Below are positions 18,605 to 26,629 of a stretch of 57,646 nt of DNA, piece by piece; the first letter of the stretch is position 1; every line of letters starts with the position of its first letter. Under the pieces are notes generated by a model that saw nothing but the letters and a program-made list of their open reading frames with translations, did no database searches and was not told where the DNA came from. Both the position numbers and the translations under genes were made by a program. Origin of the DNA: an uncultured Pirellulaceae bacterium. Lineage in GTDB: Bacteria; Planctomycetota; Planctomycetia; Pirellulales; Pirellulaceae. Location of the stretch: contig CAJQQR010000119.1 of assembly GCA_905480545.1 (NCBI GenBank), forward strand, positions 1 to 57,646. The letters run 5' to 3'.

Positions 18605-19585
18605 ATGATGAACAGAAATCGATTTCAAGTATTGACCGGAATTCTACTCCTTATATTTGTGCATGCGAACTGGTGTTTGTGCGACGATGAACGCCCAAAA
18701 GTGGAATCCGATGATGTCGGCTTTCCGAAAGTGAAGCATATGATTGACACCCATATTCATCTTTACGATTCAGGCCGTCCGGAGGGGATCCCGTGGCCCC
18801 CGAAAAACGACACTGTGCTTTACAAGCCTCATTTGCCGGCCGAGTTCAAACAGGTTTCGAAAGAATCCGGGTTAACGGGCGTGGTCATTGTCGAAGCGAG
18901 CAATCGTCTGGCGGATAACAAATGGGTCCTTGATCTGATCGAGGGTGATGAGTTTTTTGTCGCGCTCGTCGGTAACATCGATCCAACCAACGATACATTT
19001 AAAGAACAGCTCAACGTACTGAAAAAAGACAAACGATTTGTTGGTGTTCGTGCGCGGAACCCAAAACCAATCGACTATACCAATGCAACGGTCCTTAAGA
19101 ATTTTGAAGCGTTGGCCAAAGAGGGGCTGTCACTTGATTTTTTGTGCAATGGTCAGGGGGTTAAAGGTGTTCAAGAGGTCGACGCAGTCGCTCGGGCGGT
19201 GCCAGGTCTTCGAATCGTTGTCGATCATGTCTTGGGGTACAACATCGATGGAAAACAACCTGGGCAGGACTGGATCGACGCGGTTGAACGTTTGGCCCAA
19301 AACAAGAATGTTTATTGCAAGATCTCTGGGTTGTATCAACGTTGCGTACAACAGCCAGCACCATCCGACAGTCAGCATTATTTGGAAGTGCTTGATGTCC
19401 TGTACAAGAACTTCGGACAAAAGCGAGTTGTTTTTGGAAGCAACTGGCCGTGCACGAAAAAGAGCGGCGATTACTCCAGTTACGTTCGTTTGGTTAACGC
19501 CTATTTCGCATCCAAGGGACAAGAGGCTTGTGAAGACTATTTCTGGAGAAATGCTTCGACGGCTTATGGATTAGGATTGAAGTGA
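18605..19585 (+). CDS. Secreted amidohydrolase (amidohydrolase_2 / TIM-barrel lactonase-like)
   Basis: The product is 326 residues with an N-terminal signal peptide (MMNRNRFQVLTGILLLIFVHANWCLC). The metal-binding motif MIDTHIHLYD gives His50 and His52. VVDHVLGYNIDG provides a later His, and the C-terminal VFGSNWPC corresponds to the FGS(D/N)WP motif; here the position that is often Asp is Asn. The family includes L-fucono- and L-rhamnono-lactonases and decarboxylases, and the length fits the lactonase branch. Export is unusual for a sugar-acid lactonase but common among planctomycete paralogues. It lies downstream of the DUF1592/DUF1552 pair on the same strand, possibly in the same operon. 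Confidence 0.87.
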   Translation: MMNRNRFQVLTGILLLIFVHANWCLCDDERPKVESDDVGFPKVKHMIDTHIHLYDSGRPEGIPWPPKNDTVLYKPHLPAEFKQVSKESGLTGVVIVEASNRLADNKWVLDLIEGDEFFVALVGNIDPTNDTFKEQLNVLKKDKRFVGVRARNPKPIDYTNATVLKNFEALAKEGLSLDFLCNGQGVKGVQEVDAVARAVPGLRIVVDHVLGYNIDGKQPGQDWIDAVERLAQNKNVYCKISGLYQRCVQQPAPSDSQHYLEVLDVLYKNFGQKRVVFGSNWPCTKKSGDYSSYVRLVNAYFASKGQEACEDYFWRNASTAYGLGLK

Positions 19586-19638
19586 AGGCAGATCGGATCC
19601 GACTGGCCGCCTTTGTGTTATAGATCCTTGGGCAAAAT

Positions 19639-19674
19639 GAATGCATTGAATGGTGAATGCATTGAATGGTGAAT
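19639..19674. repeat. 16-bp tandem duplication
   Basis: GAATGCATTGAATGGT occurs twice head to tail (19639-19654, 19655-19670) plus a partial third copy (GAAT). It lies between the convergent amidohydrolase and thymidine kinase genes. Confidence 0.9.
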
Positions 19675-19721
19675 CTGTGACTTTAATCGTCGCAGGTTTG
19701 TCGAAAGGGACTAAAGCAGCG

Positions 19722-20318
19722 TTATACGTCGCGATCATACTCGATGGGAGTGACACGCAGTAATTCGAACTCTTGACGGCTCATCGGTTCATAATGGTGG
19801 CCGATATCGACTTGTGCTCCTTCCCAGATTCGATTGCCATTTTCATCTAAGCGTGCGTTCATCGTTGCCTTTCGCCCACTTTTGCAAATTGTTTTGACCT
19901 CAACTAATTCCTCTGCCCAGGCCAGCAGGTACTTGCTTCCCTCAAAGGGTTCGCCGCAAAAGTCGGTTCGTAATCCGTAGCATAAAACTGGAATGTCTAG
20001 TTGATCACAGACCAAGGTCAGTTGAAGAACTTGCGTTTTGGAAAGGAACTGGGCCTCATCGATGAGAACGCAATCAACTTTGCTTTGAGCGGTTTCTCGT
20101 TTGATGGTATCAAAAAAATCAAAATCATTTTCGAATTCTACGGCGTCAGCAGATAGGCCAATCCTGGAAGTGACTTGACCGTTTGGACTAAGATCATCGA
20201 TTTTGGGCTTGTAGATCGTAGCATTCATGCCCTGTTCGCGATAATTGTACGCGGACTGCAAGAGCATCGTGCTTTTGCCGGCATTCATGGCCGAATAGTA
20301 AAAATAAAGTTTTGCCAC
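19722..20318 (-). CDS. tdk: Thymidine kinase (type II, TK1-like)
   Basis: Tdk phosphorylates thymidine with ATP in the cytoplasmic salvage pathway. The 198 residues fit the family. P-loop SAMNAGKST is at 9-17, the catalytic Glu lies in DEAQF (87-91), and the thymidine-binding lasso region begins near [16 protein letters not shown]. Three of the four usual zinc ligands appear replaced: Cys145 remains, but the partner is Ser147, and the C-terminal CxxH equivalent reads S180-R-Q-E183. The lasso may therefore fold without zinc. The gene faces the amidohydrolase gene and is divergent from the WYL regulator. Confidence 0.95.
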   Translation of the reverse strand: MAKLYFYYSAMNAGKSTMLLQSAYNYREQGMNATIYKPKIDDLSPNGQVTSRIGLSADAVEFENDFDFFDTIKRETAQSKVDCVLIDEAQFLSKTQVLQLTLVCDQLDIPVLCYGLRTDFCGEPFEGSKYLLAWAEELVEVKTICKSGRKATMNARLDENGNRIWEGAQVDIGHHYEPMSRQEFELLRVTPIEYDRDV

Positions 20319-20748
20319 TGGGACTTTCGCAAGGCTTTCAAAAAGGTTCTAACACGACCGGCCAGGTGTTTCAGTCTGGCGATGCAATAATCGTATCGTT
20401 TCACTTCTTTTTCCGCTGATCAAGCCCGGGCATCACAGCAAATCTTATTTTCGATTTGTTCTGAAGCGATTGACCCAACGTGTCAATGCTGGTGGTCAAA
20501 TTGGAATCGTGTTGCATGCGTTCGACAGCCGACACAAGGGTGATCGATTTGATCAAGGACATCTCCGAGGAGTGGGTCTAGGAATCATTTTCGGGAGTGA
20601 CAGAGATAATCGGTATTCGAAAGTGAAAAATCTGGTCACAATATGCTGGTCTCCAAACGCATCATATAATTGCTCAATGGTCAATCGGATCCGAAGGTGG
20701 ATTTGGGACTCTAAAATCAATTTTTTTCATCGATCTAGGGAGAGAGTG
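20319..20748. other. Divergent promoter region of tdk and the WYL regulator gene
   Basis: About 430 bases. A plus-strand frame is open through most of it, in phase with the WYL gene, but it shows no domain and the gene has a strong internal start at 20749. No clear operator or hairpin was recognised. Confidence 0.4.
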
Positions 20749-21777
20749 ATGGCGCGAAACGAACAACTTATTCGTCAACATAAAGTCCTTCAAATATTGG
20801 AGCGAGTTCGCTACGGAAAGACACTTGAAGAAATTCGTGACGATCTTGTCGACGAACTGGGTTTGAAGTCGTTACACACTCGCAGCGTGAGACGTGATTT
20901 GGAAGCATTGCAGGCAGCAGGACTGGACGTTGATGCACATGATTCCGGTCGTGGAAAAGTCTGGAAGCTGGGACCGCGTGCCAAATCGACTTACAAGATT
21001 ACGGCGTCGGCGACAGAACTGATTGCGTTATCGTTGGGGCGAGACCTGCTCTATCCGCTGGTTGGTACACCTTTTTGGATCGGCATTGAATCGTTTTGGA
21101 ATAAGATCCAAGAGGAATTGCCCGCAGCCGTAACCGAACATTATGAAAAGTATCGCCAAGTCCTGCACGTTTTAGGTACTCCGGCAAAATCTTATGACAA
21201 ACATGACGGTATGATCAAAACCGTCAATCGCGCAATTTTGGAACATCGTGTGATCGAGGCGGATTACCGTCCTGTCGGGAAACCGGTCTCGACAAGAAAA
21301 CTTGAGCCACTAGCCATTGTCTTCTACCAATCAAGCTTATACATCATTGCTAAGTTGCCGGATGTCGATGGTGCGAAGCTGAAAGATGGCGAGAATATCG
21401 TCCGCCATTGGAAGCTAGACCGTTTTGAAAAAATCACAGCGTTGGATGAATGGTACAAACCGCAGAAAGATTTTGACCTGGTGGAGCATTTGTCGCAGAG
21501 TGTCGGAATCTTTGCAGGGAAGAATACAAAGACCTTTCGGATCCGCATCAGTGATTTTGCGGCACCGTGGGTTATTGAAGACCCGTGGCACGCGAGTCAA
21601 ACGGTAACGCCGTTAAAGGATGGAGGGATCGAGCTGAAAATCACTGCCTCTCATGAATTGGAAATCATTCCGCGAGTGCTTTCTCTCGGAGCCGAGGCCG
21701 AGATCATTGCACCCGCGTCGGCAAGAAAAAAGGTTGCTGAAATGATTGGGGCCATGGCGGAAAAATATAAAAGGTAG
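20749..21777 (+). CDS. WYL-domain transcriptional regulator
   Basis: The product is 342 residues. The ATG at 20749 has a strong ribosome binding site (AGGGAGAG about 5 bases upstream), which decides the start over an in-frame extension to 20470. An N-terminal helix-turn-helix (residues about 5-75, VLQILERVRYGKTLEEI... HTRSVRRDLEALQAAGLDV) is followed by the WYL domain (about 165-235, ILEHRVIEADYRPVGK... RKLEPLAIVFYQSSLYIIAK... HWKLDRFEKI) and a WCX-like C-terminal extension. WYL regulators bind nucleotides or nucleic-acid ligands and often control DNA-damage or defence genes. No defence genes flank it, so the target is unknown. Confidence 0.92.
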   Translation: MARNEQLIRQHKVLQILERVRYGKTLEEIRDDLVDELGLKSLHTRSVRRDLEALQAAGLDVDAHDSGRGKVWKLGPRAKSTYKITASATELIALSLGRDLLYPLVGTPFWIGIESFWNKIQEELPAAVTEHYEKYRQVLHVLGTPAKSYDKHDGMIKTVNRAILEHRVIEADYRPVGKPVSTRKLEPLAIVFYQSSLYIIAKLPDVDGAKLKDGENIVRHWKLDRFEKITALDEWYKPQKDFDLVEHLSQSVGIFAGKNTKTFRIRISDFAAPWVIEDPWHASQTVTPLKDGGIELKITASHELEIIPRVLSLGAEAEIIAPASARKKVAEMIGAMAEKYKR

Positions 21778-22471
21778 CTTTGATTGCGGAACTAGCTGAG
21801 TCGGAGCCCTGAAGCCGAGCCCGCCACAGTCAGACGACTTTTTTTTAAAGAACCGAGATGTTTTGTGGCTGATCATCAAGGGATTGAAAGTGGGTATTGC
21901 ATCCCGGATTTGCGAAAAATATCCCTAAAACGGAGGTGATGAGATGACTTTCACCTGAATTTGTCTTCCCCATCCGGAAACGCAGATGATCTGGCCACCA
22001 ACGTTTCGCTTCTTTTTAGATTGCTAGCGTCGTGGGTTCGGTTGGAACGATTTTGCGTGCCAGACCCATCGCGGTGAAAAGATGCGTTGACTTTAACGGC
22101 AAAACAACGTCTCGCATCATGACCGGAACAACATCAATTTCCGCGAAGATCGACAAAATCGGAAAAAAAGAAGCAATTCGATAGTCGATCTTACCGAAAC
22201 TTAATCTCGGGTAACTTACTTACGAAGTTACTTGGGGGGAATTGTTCATCGCACTCAAGCCAGCGGCTCGAGTGCGACGTGCGACCACTATCGCAATTCG
22301 TTGAGTCAGATAACTCAACGTATTCTTTGATGCGAAGCTCTCCAAGCATTTTCCAGTAACTGCCTTTTTACTGTTGTCAAACATTACGTTGAATAACTTG
22401 CCGTCGACAACGTTGGCGACCCAGAAGCAAGTTTTGAAACATGGGCGATCAATGCAATCCAGGAGGGAAAC
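21778..22471. other. Long intergenic region with an 8-bp hairpin
   Basis: About 690 bases with no supported gene. A perfect inverted repeat CGTTGAGT / ACTCAACG (22299-22306 and 22313-22320, 6-base loop) lies about 150 bases before the BON gene and has no T-run, so it may be an operator or leader structure. Near 21931 GGAGGTGATGAG precedes an ATG with only four codons before TGA, probably chance. A CGACT plus T-run near 21834-21846 could form a weak terminator for the WYL gene. Confidence 0.45.
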
Positions 22472-23311
22472 ATGCGCCGTAAAACCTTTGGCATGATGCT
22501 TGCCGCATTAGCCATTTTCGTGGGGTCCGTTGTAAATGCGGATGACGAAAAAATCGCAAATCACTTGTATAAAAAGCTTTCTGAAGCGAAGCAGCAAGGC
22601 TCGCTCAAGGACTTCACATTGGATATGGAAGTTGCAGATGGCGTTGTTTTCCTGAAGGGACGCGTTGCCACAAAGAAGCAAAAGAGTATGGTCTTGACCA
22701 TGGCTCAAAAGGCTCAAAACCTCGGTGTTACCGAAATTCGTGACGGTATCACCATTGGTGAGAAAATCACGTCGGTAGCGGACAAGCCTCCGACATCTTC
22801 ACGGGCTCGTCAAGCATCGGCAAATTCGCCAGTTCAAGACTTTGACTACCTGAGCCAAGGATCACCTCGAGTGGCTGGTCCAGTTGCTGCTCCAGCCGCG
22901 GCTCCGTCCGTTGTTCCTGCTACTAATCCAACTCGGGTTGCAGCTTTGCCAAACCGTGCACCAAGAATGGCGGCAATGCCACCTCGTGGTCCAATGCCAA
23001 ACATGGGACCTCGTCAGATGGGGCCTCAAATGCAGGGTGGACCCATGCAGGCACCAGCATACATGCCTGTTTCAGGCAATGGTCCAGCAAATGGTGCTCG
23101 GTACGATGAGCCAGGTCTTCCTAACTATGCATGGCCAAGCTACGCACCACATCCAAACTACGGTGCGGTAACTTATCCAAAGACCTATTCGCCAACCGCA
23201 TGGCCGTACATTGGTCCATTCTATCCTTATCCTCAAGTTCCACTTGGCTGGCGTAAAGTCACCCTTGAATGGGACGACGGATGGTGGTATTTGGACTTCA
23301 ACGATCGTTAA
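22472..23311 (+). CDS. Secreted BON-domain protein with Pro/Met/Ala-rich region
   Basis: The product is 279 residues, with a strong GGAGGG ribosome binding site 4 bases before the ATG. A signal peptide (MRRKTFGMMLAALAIFVGSVVNA) precedes a BON domain at about residues 27-92 (IANHLYKKLSEAKQQGSLKDFTLDMEV... VVFLKGRVATKKQ), a fold thought to contact membranes or phospholipids, as in OsmY. The middle (about 130-240) is low-complexity and rich in Pro, Met, Ala, Gly and Gln, followed by a Tyr/Pro-rich stretch and a conserved-looking aromatic end (GWRKVTLEWDDGWWYLDF). It is probably an envelope protein. Monocistronic, with its own strong terminator. Confidence 0.85.
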   Translation: MRRKTFGMMLAALAIFVGSVVNADDEKIANHLYKKLSEAKQQGSLKDFTLDMEVADGVVFLKGRVATKKQKSMVLTMAQKAQNLGVTEIRDGITIGEKITSVADKPPTSSRARQASANSPVQDFDYLSQGSPRVAGPVAAPAAAPSVVPATNPTRVAALPNRAPRMAAMPPRGPMPNMGPRQMGPQMQGGPMQAPAYMPVSGNGPANGARYDEPGLPNYAWPSYAPHPNYGAVTYPKTYSPTAWPYIGPFYPYPQVPLGWRKVTLEWDDGWWYLDFNDR

Positions 23312-23335
23312 ACAACATCAATGACGCAGTAAAGC

Positions 23336-23366
23336 AAAACCTCGGTCACGCGACCGGGGTTTTTTT
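23336..23366 (+). terminator. Strong rho-independent terminator after the BON gene
   Basis: AACCTCGGTC pairs with GACCGGGGTT (one G-T pair) around the loop ACGC, followed by seven T residues. Confidence 0.92.
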
Positions 23367-23549
23367 ATGCGTTTCTTGGGTGCAACGTCATTTACTCGGT
23401 CAACCGAAGGTGCTCGAAACGCCATGTTTCATCACGTGTGAACACGAGAACGATCACTGGGTGGTTGGCGAATAGCCAAAATTGCGTAATCCTTATTCCA
23501 AATGTGTTGACGCAAAAACGTACATTCACGATATAAATCGAAGGAATCT

Positions 23550-24632
23550 ATGAGCAAACTGTTTGAGCCGTTCTCAATTAAAGAAATCACTCTGCGAAAT
23601 CGAATCGCTGTTTCGCCGATGTGCCAATACTGCTCGAACGACGGCTTGCCGAACGACTGGCACCTTGTGCACCTTGGCTCGCGTGCGGTCGGTGGTGCGG
23701 GAATGGTTATGGTTGAGGCGACTGCCGTTTCGCCCGACGGACGAATTAGTCCGGCTGATAGCGGCATCTATACGGACCAGCATGTTGAGCCGTTCACCAA
23801 GATCACCAAGTTCTTGAAGGAGCACGGTGCGGTAGCTGGAATTCAAATCGCTCATGCTGGGAGGAAAGCAAGTGTTCGAAAGCCATGGGAAGGAGACGAT
23901 TCCATTGATGCCGGCCAAGACGGGTGGGATACGATAGCTCCATCAGCCATTGCGTTCGGTGGAACCATTCCAAAAATACCAAAGGAAATGACCGCCACCG
24001 ACATCAAACGTGTGCAAACAGACTTTGTCGACTCGGCCAGGCGGGCCTTGGCAGCAGGCTTTGATTTTTTAGAGCTGCATTTTGCTCATGGGTACTTGGC
24101 TTCGGAATTTTATTCCCCTTTGTCGAACAAGCGAACCGATAAGTATGGTGGAAGCTTTGATAATCGAATTCGGTTTTTGCTTGAGACATTCAAAGCGGTT
24201 CGCGAAGTCTGGCCGGAACGGTTTCCATTGACAGCAAGAGTTTCGGTCACTGATTGGATCGAAGGTGGTGTCACAATTGAAGAGTCTATTGAATTGACTC
24301 GATTGCTGAAGGATGCCGGGCTGGATATGCTCGATGTCAGCCATGGCTTTGTTTTGCCTGACGTGAGTGCGATTCCGTGGGGGCCGGGGATGATGCTTCC
24401 TTATGCCGAACGCATTCGAAAGGAAGCTGAAATTCCAACGACAACTAGTTGGATGATCACCGAGCCGCAACAAGCTGAAGATGCGGTGGCAAACGGTCAG
24501 GTCGATGTGGTGATGTTGGGGCGTGAATTGTTGCGAGATCCTTACTGGCCTTTTCACGCTGCCAAGTCACTTGGGGCTGGTGCGGCGGAGGACCTTCTTC
24601 CAGTTCAATATGCCCGAGCCGTTACGAAATAA
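23550..24632 (+). CDS. NADH:flavin oxidoreductase, old yellow enzyme family (YqjM/NamA class)
   Basis: The product is 360 residues; AAGGA lies 4 bases before the ATG. It is an FMN-dependent TIM barrel that reduces activated C=C bonds using NAD(P)H. Visible class markers are SPMCQY with Cys25 (the redox-tuning cysteine of the YqjM subclass) and Tyr27, the QIAHAGRKAS loop, the substrate-binding His pair in LELHFAHGYLASEFYSPLSN, RVSVTDWIEGG, and the C-terminal FMN-phosphate region VDVVMLGRELLRDPYWP. The natural substrate of such enzymes is usually unknown; a role in detoxifying enones or nitro compounds is likely from the family. The gene stands alone. Confidence 0.93.
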   Translation: MSKLFEPFSIKEITLRNRIAVSPMCQYCSNDGLPNDWHLVHLGSRAVGGAGMVMVEATAVSPDGRISPADSGIYTDQHVEPFTKITKFLKEHGAVAGIQIAHAGRKASVRKPWEGDDSIDAGQDGWDTIAPSAIAFGGTIPKIPKEMTATDIKRVQTDFVDSARRALAAGFDFLELHFAHGYLASEFYSPLSNKRTDKYGGSFDNRIRFLLETFKAVREVWPERFPLTARVSVTDWIEGGVTIEESIELTRLLKDAGLDMLDVSHGFVLPDVSAIPWGPGMMLPYAERIRKEAEIPTTTSWMITEPQQAEDAVANGQVDVVMLGRELLRDPYWPFHAAKSLGAGAAEDLLPVQYARAVTK

Positions 24633-25014
24633 CATTTGCTTTTCACTCACGTTTAACCGGATAAGTGATGCAGATTTGATTTGGGTTGCGGTTTCGGCGA
24701 GTCTTGAATTCCCAAAGGCTGTTACTGCTACCTGGCAATTCAGTTGACGAGATGCGAACTTTGTTTGTTTGTTTGTGGTTGGTTGGTTGGTTGGTTGGTT
24801 GGTTGTGTAACCTGGCGCAATCAACAAAACGCGTGATAAGTTTCGTCAGCGGATCTTAATCCAACGGTCAGCATGCCTGTTCTTATCGTGGAAATTCTTT
24901 GGGGCGTCCTTCGATTGAAAAAATCAACCGACCGATCTCGCTAGGACGCGGCACCGACAATCATTGCGATTTGGCATCGCACGAGATCGCTTTTGCTAGA
25001 TGGGATTCGTCGAA
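24633..25014. other. Intergenic region with possible FHA-like remnant
   Basis: Between two convergent genes. It holds a tetranucleotide tract (listed separately). Downstream of it, a plus-strand frame at 24899-25010 reads IEKINRPISLGRGTDNHCDL, which resembles the start of an FHA domain (the conserved IGR and N-D/H-x-x-L pattern). An ATG-led frame at 24872 (MPVLIVEILWG) would join it only through a frameshift. It could be a decayed gene or coincidence. Confidence 0.3.
24761..24804. repeat. Tetranucleotide repeat tract
   Basis: TTTG repeats (24761-24775) run into about seven TGGT units (24776-24803). It is located between convergent genes, about 130 bases after the oxidoreductase stop. Simple-sequence tracts of this kind are prone to length change. 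Confidence 0.95.
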
Positions 25015-25341
25015 TTACATTGCGTCTGCTTTAGCTTTGGTGTCTTCTGCAAGTTGGATGTACTTCTGGTCGTTTGTCAGTTGCCAAGCGCGCTGATAGG
25101 TGACGCTGAGCGCGGTGTAGTTGAACGCATCCTCCGGTTCAATCTCAATGGCGCGTTCGCCATGATGGCACATTTTTTCGGCGTCTTTCAGGCGAAAGTA
25201 AGTTACCGCAAGGGCCAAGTGGGCTCGGGCGAAATCCGGGTCGATTTCAAGCGCTTTGTGCAGTTTCTCAGCCGCTTCGTCGTAGTTGCCGGCGACACGC
25301 AATTTTTCTGCTTCGTTTTCTAGATCGATTTTTTCAGACAT
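25015..25341 (-). CDS. Small TPR-repeat protein
   Basis: The product is 108 residues and probably soluble, with no signal peptide. Two to three tetratricopeptide repeats are visible: LENEAEKLRVAGNYDEAAEKLHKALEIDP, FARAHLALAVTYFRLKDAEKMCHHGERAIEIEP and AFNYTALSVTYQRAWQ..., with the usual Ala/Gly/Tyr/Pro positions. Such small TPR proteins mediate protein contacts; the partner is unknown. The ATG at 25341 lacks a clear ribosome binding site. It lies 113 bases downstream of the 5-formyltetrahydrofolate cyclo-ligase gene on the same strand and may be cotranscribed with it. Confidence 0.85.
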   Translation of the reverse strand: MSEKIDLENEAEKLRVAGNYDEAAEKLHKALEIDPDFARAHLALAVTYFRLKDAEKMCHHGERAIEIEPEDAFNYTALSVTYQRAWQLTNDQKYIQLAEDTKAKADAM

Positions 25342-25454
25342 TTTATTTCGTGTTGGTTAGATTGCTTATTGAATGGTTCGTATTTTACCGCTGAGTGCTC
25401 GTTCGCACGACCGACCGGTTTGGCACTTATCAACCTATTGTATGCGAGGTGGTG

Positions 25455-26099
25455 TTAACTGCGGCCTTTTCCTTCGTAAACCGCAGTTTCGGTTACAACT
25501 TTATCCATGTAGATATCGTGGGGAGCTGTTAAGATCTGATCGAACAGTTGGCATTCGTAGCATAACGCGATCAGCTTGCAATCGGTACGCACTTTGTCCA
25601 TTAAACGATCGTAGTAACCTTGCCCGTTGCCCATTCGCCCGCCCTGGCGATCAAATCCGACGCCCGGAACCATGACTAAATCCAGATCTTCCGGCTGAAC
25701 TTCTTTTTCAGGATTGCCCCACAGGTCTCGAGGCGGTTCGAGGATGTTCCATTTTCCGACGACCATTTCTTCCAGGCTTTCCATTCGCCATAACCCCAAT
25801 TTGTTTTCGCCGTTTTCGTCCTCGGTGCAGTAGGGAACGATGATCGTTTTTTCTTTTTTGTTGACTTCCTCGACCAATTTATCCTTGGTTCGCGTTTCAC
25901 TTCGGCAATGGATATACCACATAATCGTTTTTGATTCCTGGTATTCTGGCAACGCCATAAAACGCTCGACCGCTGAATCGCTAACCGACGCTTTGCCTTC
26001 CTGAGCGTTCCGTCGGTCGTACGCTTCCCGCCGCATCGCCGATTTTTCTTCCAGAATCGCGGCTAGTTTTTCGTCGGTTTGCTCAGGCGTTTGCGACAT
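25455..26099 (-). CDS. 5-formyltetrahydrofolate cyclo-ligase
   Basis: The enzyme converts 5-formyltetrahydrofolate to 5,10-methenyltetrahydrofolate with ATP in the cytoplasm. I chose the ATG at 26099 (AAAGGA 5 bases upstream), giving 214 residues; the frame extends to 26249, but that part encodes imperfect peptide repeats from a DNA tandem repeat and should be leader. Family markers are the N-terminal basic helix KSAMRREAYDRRNA, VMVPGVGFDRQGGRMGNGQGYYDRL (the phosphate and folate-binding loop) and a C-terminal MDKVVTETAVY. The upstream leader carries three 18-bp repeats. Confidence 0.93.
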   Translation of the reverse strand: MSQTPEQTDEKLAAILEEKSAMRREAYDRRNAQEGKASVSDSAVERFMALPEYQESKTIMWYIHCRSETRTKDKLVEEVNKKEKTIIVPYCTEDENGENKLGLWRMESLEEMVVGKWNILEPPRDLWGNPEKEVQPEDLDLVMVPGVGFDRQGGRMGNGQGYYDRLMDKVRTDCKLIALCYECQLFDQILTAPHDIYMDKVVTETAVYEGKGRS

Positions 26100-26153
26100 T
26101 GTTTTCCTTTGGTTGGGTGCGAAGTGAACGGTGAATGAGAAAGATTGCAGCTT

Positions 26154-26207
26154 GCTTGGTATTTTTTCAGTGCTTGGTACTTTTTCAGTGCTTGGTACTT
26201 TTTCAGC
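26154..26207. repeat. Three tandem 18-bp repeats upstream of the cyclo-ligase gene
   Basis: Units at 26154-26171, 26172-26189 and 26190-26207 share GCTTGGTACTTTTTCAGT with single-base differences. They begin about 55 bases upstream of the cyclo-ligase start codon. They may be slippage copies or iterated binding sites. Confidence 0.9.
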
Positions 26208-26569
26208 GCTCGGTTTTATGATTGGCGATGATGTGTTGATGCAAACCAAATTTACGTAAAAAACTTGGTTTACGCCCGTTAAGCTTCATGCAACACGTCG
26301 TCAATCTCAAGTTGAGCGAAGGAGTTTTTAAGGCTCACGCGATGCAAGGTCTTGCCTGTACGCTCGCAGCTACCAGAAGCCCGATTTTCCAAGAAGATAA
26401 GCTATCAAACCAACGCCAAATCGTGAATCGGTCGCACGTAATGTTTTGAATACATCACGCCGAAATCATTGGATTTCGATTGGTTCTTGGCATTTGGCCC
26501 CAAACCATGTGTCCTTTCGCAATCTGATGAAATATCGTCGGTTCCGTCATTTTCGTTTACTTCTCGTGC
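26208..26569. other. Divergent intergenic region, no gene seen
   Basis: Lies between the cyclo-ligase leader (leftward) and the feoAB promoter (rightward). It contains a short inverted repeat AAACCAA / TTGGTTT (26243-26273). In some bacteria the 6S RNA gene neighbours the cyclo-ligase gene, but I could not draw a convincing 6S fold here. Confidence 0.35.
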
Positions 26570-26598
26570 TTGACTGCCGATCTTTAATAAGGGATAAT
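26570..26598 (+). promoter_or_regulatory. Sigma-70-type promoter of feoAB
   Basis: TTGACT (26570-26575) and GATAAT (26593-26598) are separated by exactly 17 bases, each one or two mismatches from consensus. Transcription would start near 26605, which excludes the in-frame ATG at 26597 as the feoA start. Confidence 0.8.
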
Positions 26599-26612
26599 GA
26601 GACTCAGTCTCA
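26593..26612. promoter_or_regulatory. Fur-box-like operator overlapping the feoAB -10 box
   Basis: TGAGACTCAGTCTCA (26598-26612) is a perfect 7-1-7 palindrome of the TGAnAnTnAnTnTCA Fur type. The 19 bases from 26593 match the classical E. coli Fur consensus at 15 of 19 positions by my count. It overlaps the -10 hexamer and the expected start site, so iron-loaded Fur should block polymerase. Confidence 0.8.
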
Positions 26613-26629
26613 AAAACAGAAAGATGCCC

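Noticed and set aside
20470..20748. 93-residue N-terminal extension of the WYL regulator
   Set aside because: No domain, and the internal ATG at 20749 has a strong ribosome binding site and a proper helix-turn-helix start.
21931..21960. GGAGGTGATGAG followed by a four-codon frame
   Set aside because: Good ribosome binding site but only four codons and no attenuator hairpin or downstream gene close enough.
24567..24827. Minus-strand frame encoding TNQPTNQPTTNKQ repeats
   Set aside because: It only translates the tetranucleotide tract and overlaps the end of the oxidoreductase gene.
26208..26569. 6S RNA next to the 5-formyltetrahydrofolate cyclo-ligase gene
   Set aside because: The genomic neighbourhood recalls the proteobacterial arrangement, but no long interrupted hairpin could be drawn.
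26597..26629. Longer FeoA start at 26597
   Set aside because: This ATG lies inside the -10/Fur site and upstream of the expected transcription start.
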